Positions 50,895-60,331 of a DNA stretch of 64,000 nucleotides are shown piece after piece (the stretch's first letter is position 1; each line of letters opens with the position of its first letter). The stretch spans positions 285,069-349,068 of the forward strand of contig SUUN01000001.1 of the NCBI GenBank assembly GCA_015062495.1. The letters are read 5' to 3'. This stretch comes from Alphaproteobacteria bacterium. Its GTDB lineage: Bacteria > Pseudomonadota > Alphaproteobacteria > Rs-D84. Made by a program: the position numbers and the translations under genes. Below the pieces are notes generated by a model. It did not search any database. It saw only the letters and a list, made by a program, of their open reading frames with translations, and was not told the DNA's origin.

Positions 50895-52868
50895 ATGAGC
50901 GACGCTTTCTACAAAAACAGTATTCATAACTTTTTGCGCCAAAGCGATGATGAAATCTTTGGTATTATCGCCGCAGGTGACAGATACGACACAGTTGCAG
51001 CACAAAAAGACGCATGGATGGAACAAATTCGCGTGTTGAAATATGCGCTGGCATACGCGCCATCTGGCAGCATTCTGTTTGAATACACTTTGCCACGCGT
51101 GGGCGGTCGCATAGACAACATCTTGCTGATAAACAATACTGTCTTTGTTTTGGAATTTAAGGTCGGCGCAGAAACATATGCCAGTGACGCAATCCGCCAG
51201 GTTCGCACATATGCATTTGATTTGCAAAACTATCACGAAGAAAGCCGTCGGTGTAAAATCGTTCCTATCTTGGTGGCAACAGGTGTGCCGGATGACTACC
51301 GCAAACACGATGTCCCAGAAGACGTAATCCTGACCGATGGTGATGAATTGCGTAATATAATTATTCGCAACACAGATACTTCGTGCACAACAATCAATAT
51401 GGATAAATGGGCAAATTCCAGATATCTTCCAACGCCAACGATTATTGAGGCCGCCAAAGCCCTATATAACACTCACTCTGTCGCAGATATTGCGCAAAAT
51501 ACGGCAGCCGAAAACCTGACAAAAACATCAGACGCGGTTCAGCGCATAATTGAACATTCAAAACAGAATAAACAAAAATCAATCTGCTTTGTCACCGGTG
51601 TGCCTGGTGCGGGCAAAACCTTGGCTGGTCTGAACATTGTATTTGCAAATCAGAAAACAACGGGGCAAAGTTATTCGTGCTTTTTGACAGGTAATCAGCC
51701 ATTGGTTTCGGTACTTAGCGAGGCTTTGGCTCTAGATGCATACAAGCAAAATGGTACGTCCAAATCTCTTACGCACAGCAAGATAAAATCTTCTATTCAG
51801 ATAATTCATCACTTTCGTGATCGTTCCTTGAATGAGGCAGACGTTCCAACTGAAAATGTTGTCATATTTGACGAAGCACAGCGTGCATGGAACCAACGTA
51901 TGTTATCAGACTTTATGCAAAAGAAGAAAGGGGCGATTCTTAACCGTCTAACAGATGATCAGCGTGCCCACTTCTTGGCTATGAGCGAGCCAGAGTTGTT
52001 AATTGACTATATGAACCGACACCAAGATTGGGCCGTAATTGTATGTCTTGTTGGTGGCGGTCAGGATATTAACACTGGCGAGGCCGGTATCCAGGAATGG
52101 TTTGCGTCATTAAAGCGTTCTTTCCCAGATTGGAATGTTTACGTGTCTGGCGATATAACTGCCAGTGAATACCTGGGCGACCAATCGTTTGCAGAACTGA
52201 CCGATGGGCTGAAATGCGAAACGATTAAAGAGTTGCACCTGTCTGTATCGTTGCGCGCACACAGAACATCCGATGTTGCGGGCTTTGTGGATTCTTTGCT
52301 GGATAATGATGCCGCAGCCGCCGCAGAAAAATATAAACGATTGTCCGAAGTCTATCCAATTTATATGACGCGTGATTTGGCGCGTGCCAAACAATGGGTG
52401 CGTGAACAGACCGCCGGCAAGACGTTGCGTCATGGCCTGATTGCCAGTTCAAATGGTCGCAGATTGCGTGCGGACGGAATTTGGATAGAAAGTAAGTGCA
52501 AGCCGGAAAAGTGGTTCCTGGGTGAACGTGATGATATCAAGTCGTCATACTTTATGGAAGAAGCGGCCAGTGAATTTGATATCCAGGGACTGGAAATAGA
52601 CTATGCGGTTGTTGGCTGGGACGCAGATTACAGATATGTTGACAGCAAATTTGAATATTATAAACCCAGTGGTTCGCGTTGGCTATCAATCAACCAAGAA
52701 GACAAGCGCCGTTATCTTAAAAACGCGTATCGTGTACTGCTGACCCGCGCCCGTGAAGGTTTTGTAATATTCGTCCCACGCGGCGACGTATCAGACGCTA
52801 CCCGCCAACCAAAATTCTACGACGCCCTATGGCAATACCTAACCGCAATCGGCGTGGAGGAGTTGTAA
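50895..52868 (+). CDS. Nuclease-like domain fused to DUF2075 helicase
   Basis: 657 residues from the ATG at 50895 (AAAGGAAAG upstream). Residues about 55-95 have the PD-(D/E)xK outline: GGRIDNILLINNTVFVLEFK (Asp ... Glu-x-Lys). Then Walker A GVPGAGKTLAGLN, Walker B VVIFDEAQRAWN, and the DUF2075 C-terminal part with DIQGLEIDYAVVGWDADY and RVLLTRAREGFVIFVP (motif VI). DUF2075 proteins are SF1-type helicases found in defence islands. It probably acts on nucleic acid with the NUDIX partner; no such two-gene system is recognised here with certainty. Confidence 0.82.
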   Translation: MSDAFYKNSIHNFLRQSDDEIFGIIAAGDRYDTVAAQKDAWMEQIRVLKYALAYAPSGSILFEYTLPRVGGRIDNILLINNTVFVLEFKVGAETYASDAIRQVRTYAFDLQNYHEESRRCKIVPILVATGVPDDYRKHDVPEDVILTDGDELRNIIIRNTDTSCTTINMDKWANSRYLPTPTIIEAAKALYNTHSVADIAQNTAAENLTKTSDAVQRIIEHSKQNKQKSICFVTGVPGAGKTLAGLNIVFANQKTTGQSYSCFLTGNQPLVSVLSEALALDAYKQNGTSKSLTHSKIKSSIQIIHHFRDRSLNEADVPTENVVIFDEAQRAWNQRMLSDFMQKKKGAILNRLTDDQRAHFLAMSEPELLIDYMNRHQDWAVIVCLVGGGQDINTGEAGIQEWFASLKRSFPDWNVYVSGDITASEYLGDQSFAELTDGLKCETIKELHLSVSLRAHRTSDVAGFVDSLLDNDAAAAAEKYKRLSEVYPIYMTRDLARAKQWVREQTAGKTLRHGLIASSNGRRLRADGIWIESKCKPEKWFLGERDDIKSSYFMEEAASEFDIQGLEIDYAVVGWDADYRYVDSKFEYYKPSGSRWLSINQEDKRRYLKNAYRVLLTRAREGFVIFVPRGDVSDATRQPKFYDALWQYLTAIGVEEL

Positions 52869-53002
52869 AACATGACAATGCAAACAGAAAAAAAAGACCG
52901 GCAGTTTTTATCAAGAAGGGATGGTTTGTATTTTGGTGCTTGGCATGCCCTCCCATCGCCTTTTTATATGTAATTTTCGCCGATAGCACAGAGGTGTAAT
53001 AA

Positions 53003-54544
53003 GTGAATATTGAGAAATCTAAAGGCCTTACAGAATCAGAGCATCGTTTAGTCAAATTGGGTGAAAGGGTTTTTATGGGGCTTTGGAGTTACCCAAACCC
53101 GCAGGTTGAAACTTCGTCCGGATTTAAAGAATTGTGTGACTTGTTAGTCATTTGTGGTGATAATGTTTTAATATTTTCGGACAAAAACATTAAGTACAAC
53201 GAAGAAATCAAACCGTTTGTGGCTTGGCAACGCTGGGAACGCAAGGCAATTATAGAATCTATTAAACAATTACATCATGCAGAAAATATAATTCGAGACC
53301 ACCCAGAGAAAGTCTGGTTAAACCCTAAACAAAAATTGCCTGTTAACATACCAGATAAAAAACAAATTAAAATACATTTAATTTGTGTTGCTAATGGGGC
53401 TACAGAGGCGTGTAAAAACTTCTTTGGAGGGAAGCGTCGCGGAAGTTTGAGTTTTTCAAATGTTAATGAAGAAAAAACGATAGATTATCAGAAGTTTATC
53501 AGCGTGTCACAAGAAGATCAAGATGAATATTTATTAGATCATTTATTCTCAACGTATGATTATGATAAGACAAAAACATTTGTTCATGTGTTTGATGATT
53601 ATTCATTACCATTTGTTTTAAACGAATTAGATACATTAACTGATTTTGTAAGATATTTAAATGAAAAAGAAAAACTAATCAGAACTAGGTATACTAGTTA
53701 TGCAGGAGAGGAAGATCTATTATATCAATATATTCATAATTTTGATCAAGAACGTAAATGCCACGTTTTTTTATCAAAGGAAGAAATAGGGACCGGAAGT
53801 TCAGAATACCATGTGCCAGAGTGTGACTGGGAGAGCTTTAAGAAAAGCTCTAAGTATTTGTCGCGCAATAGAGCTAATAAACCAAGTTATTTTTGGGATC
53901 GTTTAGTAGAAGAAAGTGCTGTTTGTGCACTTGATGGTTCCATGAAAATAATCAGCAAAACCAGCACTGATAGTGAGGATGTTGTTTTGCGATATATGGC
54001 AACGGAAGATAGATTATCTAGACGAGTTTTGTCTAAGTCGATTTTTAATGCTATAAAAAAGTGCGGTCCTGACCAAGTTTGTGTAACTGTTTTTTTATCG
54101 AACACTACAGCAGATTTGTTGTACCTTTTTTTACAGGTAGATACAGCGCGCGCTACTTCGTATACAGAATATATATATCGCAGAAGAGATCTTTTAGGTC
54201 TCTATATAAATTTTGCTAAGGCCAAATGTGTTGCCGAAAATAAAAATATAAATAAAATTATCGGTATAGCAATAGAACCCCCGAAATATAGAAAAGTTAC
54301 AAGTTCGGATTTAGTGTTGGTGAATTTTAGAGGATGGCCCAAACAAGAACAAGATTTCTGGAATGCAGAGAGAATCAAACAAGGTGTGTTAATACAACCA
54401 ATCGGTAAATGGTTTCAAAATATGGAAGCAGAGTGGCCTGATGGTGTTAGGACTATAAAAATAGGCGTTAATGACAAATGCCCTTGTGGCAGCGGCAAAA
54501 AATATAAGAAATGTTGCGGAAGCGTGTTAAACGCAAATCGATGA
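53003..54544 (+). CDS. SEC-C motif protein with possible nuclease domain
   Basis: 513 residues, GTG start. The C-terminus is a SEC-C zinc motif (NDKCPCGSGKKYKKCCG). The N-terminal part has FKELCDLLVICGDNVLIFSD then K, which fits a PD-(D/E)xK core with Glu, Asp and a Lys after the second strand. The middle is helical. Similar SEC-C proteins occur in defence islands, but no function is established here. AT-rich, unlike the chromosomal genes. Converges with the next gene with no gap. Confidence 0.68.
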   Translation: MNIEKSKGLTESEHRLVKLGERVFMGLWSYPNPQVETSSGFKELCDLLVICGDNVLIFSDKNIKYNEEIKPFVAWQRWERKAIIESIKQLHHAENIIRDHPEKVWLNPKQKLPVNIPDKKQIKIHLICVANGATEACKNFFGGKRRGSLSFSNVNEEKTIDYQKFISVSQEDQDEYLLDHLFSTYDYDKTKTFVHVFDDYSLPFVLNELDTLTDFVRYLNEKEKLIRTRYTSYAGEEDLLYQYIHNFDQERKCHVFLSKEEIGTGSSEYHVPECDWESFKKSSKYLSRNRANKPSYFWDRLVEESAVCALDGSMKIISKTSTDSEDVVLRYMATEDRLSRRVLSKSIFNAIKKCGPDQVCVTVFLSNTTADLLYLFLQVDTARATSYTEYIYRRRDLLGLYINFAKAKCVAENKNINKIIGIAIEPPKYRKVTSSDLVLVNFRGWPKQEQDFWNAERIKQGVLIQPIGKWFQNMEAEWPDGVRTIKIGVNDKCPCGSGKKYKKCCGSVLNANR

Positions 54545-56122
54545 TTATTGTGCCGCTATAATTTTAACATAAGCAGAATACCCCTTAATGTTATTTATTT
54601 CAGATATGACATGATTTAATGTGATCTTACTAAAAAATGGGAGATTTTGTGCTTTTTCAGGGTTTTTGTCGCTCAATATCACAAGAATAATATTATAGTT
54701 ATCTTTTTCGATAAATTGAAAATGATCATTGTTGCTCTTCATTTTATCGACTACAGCTTGTTTAAATTCTGATGATTGTTTAAAAAGTGTGGCTGAAACA
54801 TAGGCCTGATTAAACAAATGGCTTAATACGGAAGAGCCTGCATATTTTTTTACATGTATTATATTACCGTTATCGTGATCAAATACGTCACAAAATTCAA
54901 TTTGGCTGTGTCCACCGCCATATACTATATTTTGCGCATCCATATATAAAGAACCAGGTATGTTATCGTTTAATTGCGCGTTAAAGTCTTTTTCTTTCTG
55001 ATTCGGAGAGTATACACCCCATGCTAAATCAGGTACCTTCGTTTCCAATATGCTACGAAATTTATTGTCTGTTTCACGCTGAAAATCAGCATTTATCTGA
55101 TACCAATTAGAATTGATGAACATGTAAACGTTGCCATTGAAATTTATTTCCGCATATAAACATTCAAGAGCAGACCATTCGTATAGTATATCGTCATTCA
55201 AAGCACTTAATGCGTGAACTTTTATGTGCTTTAATTTATCTACAGTTAAATCTTCACCCAAATCTAAAAGGTCGATATCATCTTTCAAATCTTTTTTGTT
55301 TTTATAATAGAAACCTCGTATATCTTCCCATTTTATAATTTCTGGAACAGCAAGCCATACCTTATCAGTTACATCTGCAGGTTTGTTCAAAAGTTTATCC
55401 AATTCACAATTTAATTGAACAAACAGCGGTTCTTGTGCAGAAATCCTGTTTATGTTATCTATCCATCCAAACCCTTTATTTTTATAGTCCTCTTTTGTAT
55501 AGGCTATATAAGCAGTTTCTAAAAAATGATCCACTGTGTCAGCATCGAATTTAACATTTACAGAAAGAGAGTCTTTCCCAGTAACGTTAGTCCCAAACGT
55601 ATTATATAATTCCGGTTCGGTTTGTTTGTTTATGCCACCGGTTATTCCTGTTAATATATCTGCTTCATAATCAATGCCAAAATCTTTTAGATCACCTAAT
55701 TTAGTTATTTGTTCAGATTTATGCTTGGGAACACTTGATATGTTTTGGGTGTCTATTTTTTTTAGGTTTTTATTATTAACAATATTAAGAACTATTTTTA
55801 AACCAAAATTTGGCACTATAGCGGATTTTTTTAATAAGTATAAACCATTACCAAAAGCCAGAGCAAACGAATGTGTTTGTCCCATAATATTAAGCTTTTT
55901 TATAAATACCGCTTGTGATGAAGCGGATTTAAACGTGTCTGCTATAATAGCCTCATTCTTAAAAAAATTGGACACCCAAGCAGGTATGTTTATCGGCCTT
56001 TTTGTGTAATAAAGGGTGCCGCCACATAATTCACAATACAAACATTTGTTCTTTAAAACCTCTGTTTCTATATCTAAACCGTCTTTGATAAAATATACAT
56101 TTATTTTGTTTGTTTTTGTCAT
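54545..56122 (-). CDS. TIGR04141/DUF6119-like sporadically distributed protein
   Basis: 525 residues. Features that recall the family: a short LTIYLLK-type start (KINVYFIKDG), MGQTHSFALAFGNGLYLLKK (residues about 80-100) and the C-terminal block IEFCDVFDHDNGNIIHVKKY followed by GSSVLSHLFNQAYVSA. No catalytic motif. A single N-terminal CxxC pair (CLYCELCGG). Members occur patchily in defence and mobile islands and their role is unknown. AT-rich; convergent with the SEC-C gene. Confidence 0.6.
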   Translation of the reverse strand: MTKTNKINVYFIKDGLDIETEVLKNKCLYCELCGGTLYYTKRPINIPAWVSNFFKNEAIIADTFKSASSQAVFIKKLNIMGQTHSFALAFGNGLYLLKKSAIVPNFGLKIVLNIVNNKNLKKIDTQNISSVPKHKSEQITKLGDLKDFGIDYEADILTGITGGINKQTEPELYNTFGTNVTGKDSLSVNVKFDADTVDHFLETAYIAYTKEDYKNKGFGWIDNINRISAQEPLFVQLNCELDKLLNKPADVTDKVWLAVPEIIKWEDIRGFYYKNKKDLKDDIDLLDLGEDLTVDKLKHIKVHALSALNDDILYEWSALECLYAEINFNGNVYMFINSNWYQINADFQRETDNKFRSILETKVPDLAWGVYSPNQKEKDFNAQLNDNIPGSLYMDAQNIVYGGGHSQIEFCDVFDHDNGNIIHVKKYAGSSVLSHLFNQAYVSATLFKQSSEFKQAVVDKMKSNNDHFQFIEKDNYNIILVILSDKNPEKAQNLPFFSKITLNHVISEINNIKGYSAYVKIIAAQ

Positions 56123-56275
56123 ACGTGCCCTTTTGCTACATTATAGTAAAAAAAAAGGAAACATCAACAAGATAAAAGAAAAAAATAGCATGTGCTAAAT
56201 ATTATAAAATGACCATTTGTTCTCTTGACTTAGATGGTGGTTTTGTTCTAAATTTCTAACTGAAAGGAAGAAAGT

Positions 56276-57310
56276 GTGAGCGGGTATAAAACCTCTAAGA
56301 TAAATAACCGGCGTTATTTAGGTAATAAGTATAAATTATTGCCCTTTATTGTCGATGTTGTTGAAAAGGAGTGTCGTAATATCAAAGTGATAGCCGATAT
56401 TTTTGCTGGTACAGGCGCTGTGTCTTCCGCTTTTGATAAAAGCATGGTTATCATTACAAATGATTTGATGTACAGTAATTATATTTGCAATTACGCCTGG
56501 TTTGGTGCGGAAACATATGATCAACAAAAAATTATTGATCTTGTGGTTAAATATAACTCATTAGGATCTTGTCGTGATAATTATATGACAAGAAATTTTG
56601 CAGACACCTATTTTAGCAAGAAAGATTGTTCCAAAATTGGCTATATAAGAAACGACATAGAACAGTTGTTCAAAAAGAAACAAATAAACGCCAGAGAAAG
56701 AGCGATTCTAATAACCTCGTTGTTGTATGCTATGGATAAAATAGCACAAACCTGTGGACATTATGACGCTTATCGCAAGGGTTGTAATTATGAAAATGAA
56801 CTGGAATTGTATGTGCCACTGGCTCCGGTTGATAACAACCCCAAAAACAAATGTTTTAACACAGATGCAAATTTGCTTGTCAGAGAAATAGAAGCCGATC
56901 TGGTCTATATTGATCCTCCATATAATTCTAGACAATATTGCGATGCGTACCATTTGTTGGAAAATGTAGCTCGTTGGGAAAAGCCAGAGGTGCATGGTGT
57001 GGCGAAAAAGATGGATCGCAGTAAATTAAAAAGCGAATATTGCACAAATAAAGCAACAGATGCATTTGCAGATTTGATCAGTAATATCAAGGCAAAATAT
57101 ATTATGTTGTCTTATAATAACATGTCGCAAAAGGGTAATGACAGATCTAATGCCAAGATTTCTGACGAAGATATACTGCGTATACTGAGAGGCAAAGGCA
57201 AGGTAAAGGTGTTTTCTCAGCAGTACAAGGCTTTTACAACGGGTAAGTCAGATATAGCAGACAATGAGGAGAGATTGTTTTTGTGCGAATGTTCGGGAGG
57301 TGTAGAGTAA
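56276..57310 (+). CDS. D12-class adenine DNA methyltransferase 1
   Basis: 344 residues, GTG start after GAAAGGAAG. RRYLGNKYKLLPFI opens, the SAM motif I is DIFAGTGAVSSAF (about 41-53) and motif IV is DPPYNSRQY (Asp213). This order is the alpha (D12/Dam) type, producing N6-methyladenine. Together with the next two genes it forms a restriction-modification operon. Spacing is three bases to methyltransferase 2. Confidence 0.88.
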   Translation: MSGYKTSKINNRRYLGNKYKLLPFIVDVVEKECRNIKVIADIFAGTGAVSSAFDKSMVIITNDLMYSNYICNYAWFGAETYDQQKIIDLVVKYNSLGSCRDNYMTRNFADTYFSKKDCSKIGYIRNDIEQLFKKKQINARERAILITSLLYAMDKIAQTCGHYDAYRKGCNYENELELYVPLAPVDNNPKNKCFNTDANLLVREIEADLVYIDPPYNSRQYCDAYHLLENVARWEKPEVHGVAKKMDRSKLKSEYCTNKATDAFADLISNIKAKYIMLSYNNMSQKGNDRSNAKISDEDILRILRGKGKVKVFSQQYKAFTTGKSDIADNEERLFLCECSGGVE

Positions 57311-57313
57311 ATC

Positions 57314-58231
57314 ATGGCATTTGTACAATCTCCTCTTAATTATACGGGCGGAAAAGCCAAATTGTTGCCACAGATATTGCCATTGTTCCCCAAGCAAATA
57401 AACACATTTGTAGATTTGTTTTGTGGTGGATGTAATGTTGGGGTTAATGCCGTAGCATCTAAAGTAATATATAACGATTTAGATAGAAATTTGATTTATC
57501 TATATCATACATTAAAAAATCTGGACAAACAGGCTGTTTTCAACTGGGTATACGAAATAATAGATAAGTATGGTTTGTCTCTTGTTAGTCTACATGGTTA
57601 TGAGCACTATGGTTGTGATAGTAGTTCAGGACTAGGAGATTATAACAGAGAAAAATTTCTAAAATTACGAGAAGATTTTAACACAAAATTAGCTAAAGAC
57701 TATTATTACTATGTGGTTCTATATGTATTGATTGTATATGCCTTTAACAACCAGATACGATTTAATGCCAATCAGCATTTTAATTTACCAGTAGGTAAGC
57801 GTGACTTTAACTCAAAAATGGCAGAGAAATTATCTTCGTTTATAGACAAACTGCATGAGCAAGATTGTGAATTTACCTGTCGGGATTTTAGAGAATTTGA
57901 TATAGAAAGTTTGAGTGTTGATGATTTTGTGTATGTGGACCCTCCTTATTTGATTACGTGTGCTACATATAATGAACAAGGCGGTTGGGACTTGAAAGCC
58001 GAGCAGGATTTGCTAAACTTTTTAGACAAACTAAATGCAAAGGGAATAAAATTTGCGTTATCTAACGTATTGCGCAGTAAAGGCAAAGAAAATAAGCTGT
58101 TGATTCAGTGGTTGGAAAATAATTCAAATAAATATAAGGCAATCAGATTGAATTATAACTATGCCAATTCTAGCTATCACACAAAAGACAGAACTAAATC
58201 TAGTGAAGAAGTGCTAATTATTAACTATTAG
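57314..58231 (+). CDS. D12-class adenine DNA methyltransferase 2
   Basis: 305 residues. SPLNYTGGKAKLLPQI, motif I DLFCGGCNVGVN, motif IV DPPYLIT (Asp209), and FALSNVLRSKGKEN in the C-terminal part: a Dam-like N6-adenine methyltransferase. Two separate enzymes are expected if the site is not a palindrome, one for each strand, which agrees with the AlwI-like nuclease four bases downstream. Confidence 0.9.
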   Translation: MAFVQSPLNYTGGKAKLLPQILPLFPKQINTFVDLFCGGCNVGVNAVASKVIYNDLDRNLIYLYHTLKNLDKQAVFNWVYEIIDKYGLSLVSLHGYEHYGCDSSSGLGDYNREKFLKLREDFNTKLAKDYYYYVVLYVLIVYAFNNQIRFNANQHFNLPVGKRDFNSKMAEKLSSFIDKLHEQDCEFTCRDFREFDIESLSVDDFVYVDPPYLITCATYNEQGGWDLKAEQDLLNFLDKLNAKGIKFALSNVLRSKGKENKLLIQWLENNSNKYKAIRLNYNYANSSYHTKDRTKSSEEVLIINY

Positions 58232-58235
58232 GGGT

Positions 58236-60224
58236 ATGAATATGGAGTTTTCTTATAAGAGCTTTTGTTGGTGTTTGGGAACAACAAGTTTCAGAACAAA
58301 GAATTTTAATAAGACGATAGAAACACAGTTGGGGTTACTGGATTCTTTTTGGAACTTACCTGAGAACAATACCGATAGTTGGCAGGGAAATGATATTTTG
58401 CAAACCAGATATTATGATTATATGAAAAATAATAATTTTGTGTATGGTGAAGCTAAAAATAAACCCAAAGACGCTAGAGAAAAAACATCAGGACTGGTTG
58501 ATTTTGGGTTAGTTATGCCAGATAGAAAATTGTCTAAAGTTGGGAAGCAGCTATTGCAAATGAGTCGTAAGAATGATTTTGTGTCAGATAACTTTTTCAA
58601 TATACCAAAAGACAGTTTTTTATTTGCCAAGCAATTGCTCAAAACTTCGGTAGATGTTGATTCTGAATTCGTACGTCCATTCATTATTTTAATTTATGCG
58701 CTGGAACACTTAGAGTATATCACATTTGAAGAATTTATGTATTTATTGCCACTGTGTACAAATTCACAAAATACAGAAGAAATTATTGATAAAATCAAGC
58801 AATTTAGAACGGGGGCAGTTTCTATAGACGATATTATCTTTAATAGAATAATAAATATGGACAACTATAAAGCAGCACTACAATATTTTTTAGATTCAGA
58901 TGTCACAGAAGATATTATTTGTACTGTTGGAATAAATAGAAAGAGCAGATCGTATGACAAAGCATATTATCCATTGTATGTTGCCTTAAAGTCTATATAT
59001 TTGGATAATAAATATGATAGTATACCTGAGTTATTAGAAGCGGTAAAAGGTTTATCAAGTGGCATAAGTGGTCGATGGAAGAAGATATTATTTTCCACGC
59101 CGCTTGAAAGAAATATACGCAAACTAGGTAAAGAAGCTTTAAATGCAACTATTTTTGATAACATAACTAGCGAGGAGGATTTTAAAAGAGTTTTCTTCAG
59201 ATTATTGCAAACAAACAAAGCAAAAGCCACTTTGTCTGATTATTTTGATTTAAACAGAAGATATTTTAAGACGTCAGATTTGGTTCTGTTTCAAGAAAAT
59301 AAAGTTGAATTAGATACTATTCCAAAATATTTTTTTGCTCCGATTGTGAATTGCTTATATCAAGATGCTTTTGTTGAGAGTAATAGTTTGTTTGACGATA
59401 TTTCATTAGAAGAAATTTCACCTTGTCTGGAGTTAAATAAAGAAGATTTACTGGCAAGATTAAGCAAACGGTTCGGTGTTTCTGTAAAAACATTAGAAGA
59501 AGCTAATCAAATTGTTGAAGACGAACGTTATAAACGTTTACAACAATTGATTGATGACAAGTTTACAGATGAAAAGATTTTAGCATTGTTAGACATGTTT
59601 CAATGTAGAGCAGATCAAGCAATACAAGAACAAGTAACGGATAATGCAGATATACCCACTATTTTTGAGTATGTACTGGGGATATTGTGGTATAAGATAA
59701 GCGAAAGACAAGGTAAGGTTCTGGATTATATGAAATTGTCTTTAGGGGCCGATTTGCTACCTAAAACTCATGCGGCAGGTGGTGAAGCTGATATTGTATA
59801 CGAGTATTCTGGGAGCGACGATTATCCAGAACACTCTTTGCTCTTGGAGGCAACTTTAGCAGACAATACAAATCAGCGCAGAATGGAAATGGAACCTGTT
59901 TCAAGACATTTAGGACAACATTTATTACGCTCTAAAAATATGGACTCATACTGTATATTTGCAACAAATTATTTGCACCCAAATGTTGTATCTGATTTCA
60001 GATCAAGGAAAAATGTGCCATATTATGATCAACAAGATGATACCAAATGTGTAGAATCAATGAAAATCATACCGTTAAGCACAGATGATTTAAAAGCAAT
60101 TATTCGCACAGGTAGAAAATATAGAGACTTATACCGGATCTTCGATAATGCGTATAAGGATGAAACGCAGGTAAGACCGCTAGAATGGCGTAAACAGATG
60201 ATAGAGAATATTTTGTCTGAATGA
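58236..60224 (+). CDS. AlwI-like type IIS restriction endonuclease
   Basis: 662 residues. The opening KSFCWCLGTTSFRTKNFNK and QLGLLDSFW matches the AlwI restriction family (RE_AlwI), as does the helical middle. A nuclease core is likely at HAAGGEADIVYEYSG (Asp) with SLLLEATLADNTNQRR after it. AlwI cuts at GGATC, four and five bases downstream of the site. The enzyme follows its two methyltransferases by four bases. AT-rich. An in-frame ATG two codons on is an alternative start. Recognition of GGATC is inferred from family, not read from sequence. Confidence 0.82.
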   Translation: MNMEFSYKSFCWCLGTTSFRTKNFNKTIETQLGLLDSFWNLPENNTDSWQGNDILQTRYYDYMKNNNFVYGEAKNKPKDAREKTSGLVDFGLVMPDRKLSKVGKQLLQMSRKNDFVSDNFFNIPKDSFLFAKQLLKTSVDVDSEFVRPFIILIYALEHLEYITFEEFMYLLPLCTNSQNTEEIIDKIKQFRTGAVSIDDIIFNRIINMDNYKAALQYFLDSDVTEDIICTVGINRKSRSYDKAYYPLYVALKSIYLDNKYDSIPELLEAVKGLSSGISGRWKKILFSTPLERNIRKLGKEALNATIFDNITSEEDFKRVFFRLLQTNKAKATLSDYFDLNRRYFKTSDLVLFQENKVELDTIPKYFFAPIVNCLYQDAFVESNSLFDDISLEEISPCLELNKEDLLARLSKRFGVSVKTLEEANQIVEDERYKRLQQLIDDKFTDEKILALLDMFQCRADQAIQEQVTDNADIPTIFEYVLGILWYKISERQGKVLDYMKLSLGADLLPKTHAAGGEADIVYEYSGSDDYPEHSLLLEATLADNTNQRRMEMEPVSRHLGQHLLRSKNMDSYCIFATNYLHPNVVSDFRSRKNVPYYDQQDDTKCVESMKIIPLSTDDLKAIIRTGRKYRDLYRIFDNAYKDETQVRPLEWRKQMIENILSE

Positions 60225-60331
60225 TTTTCGTTTATTTCTATCTTGTTGATATTGGTTCACAGTACGTCTGAATAAATTTAAATGGTGTTTAATAGATATT
60301 GTGATATAATTCTTGAAAAAAGAGGAAAATT

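Noticed and set aside
52872-52973. 33-codon reading frame between the DUF2075 helicase and the SEC-C gene
   Set aside because: No clear ribosome site and no recognisable sequence; it may be a remnant but cannot be supported.
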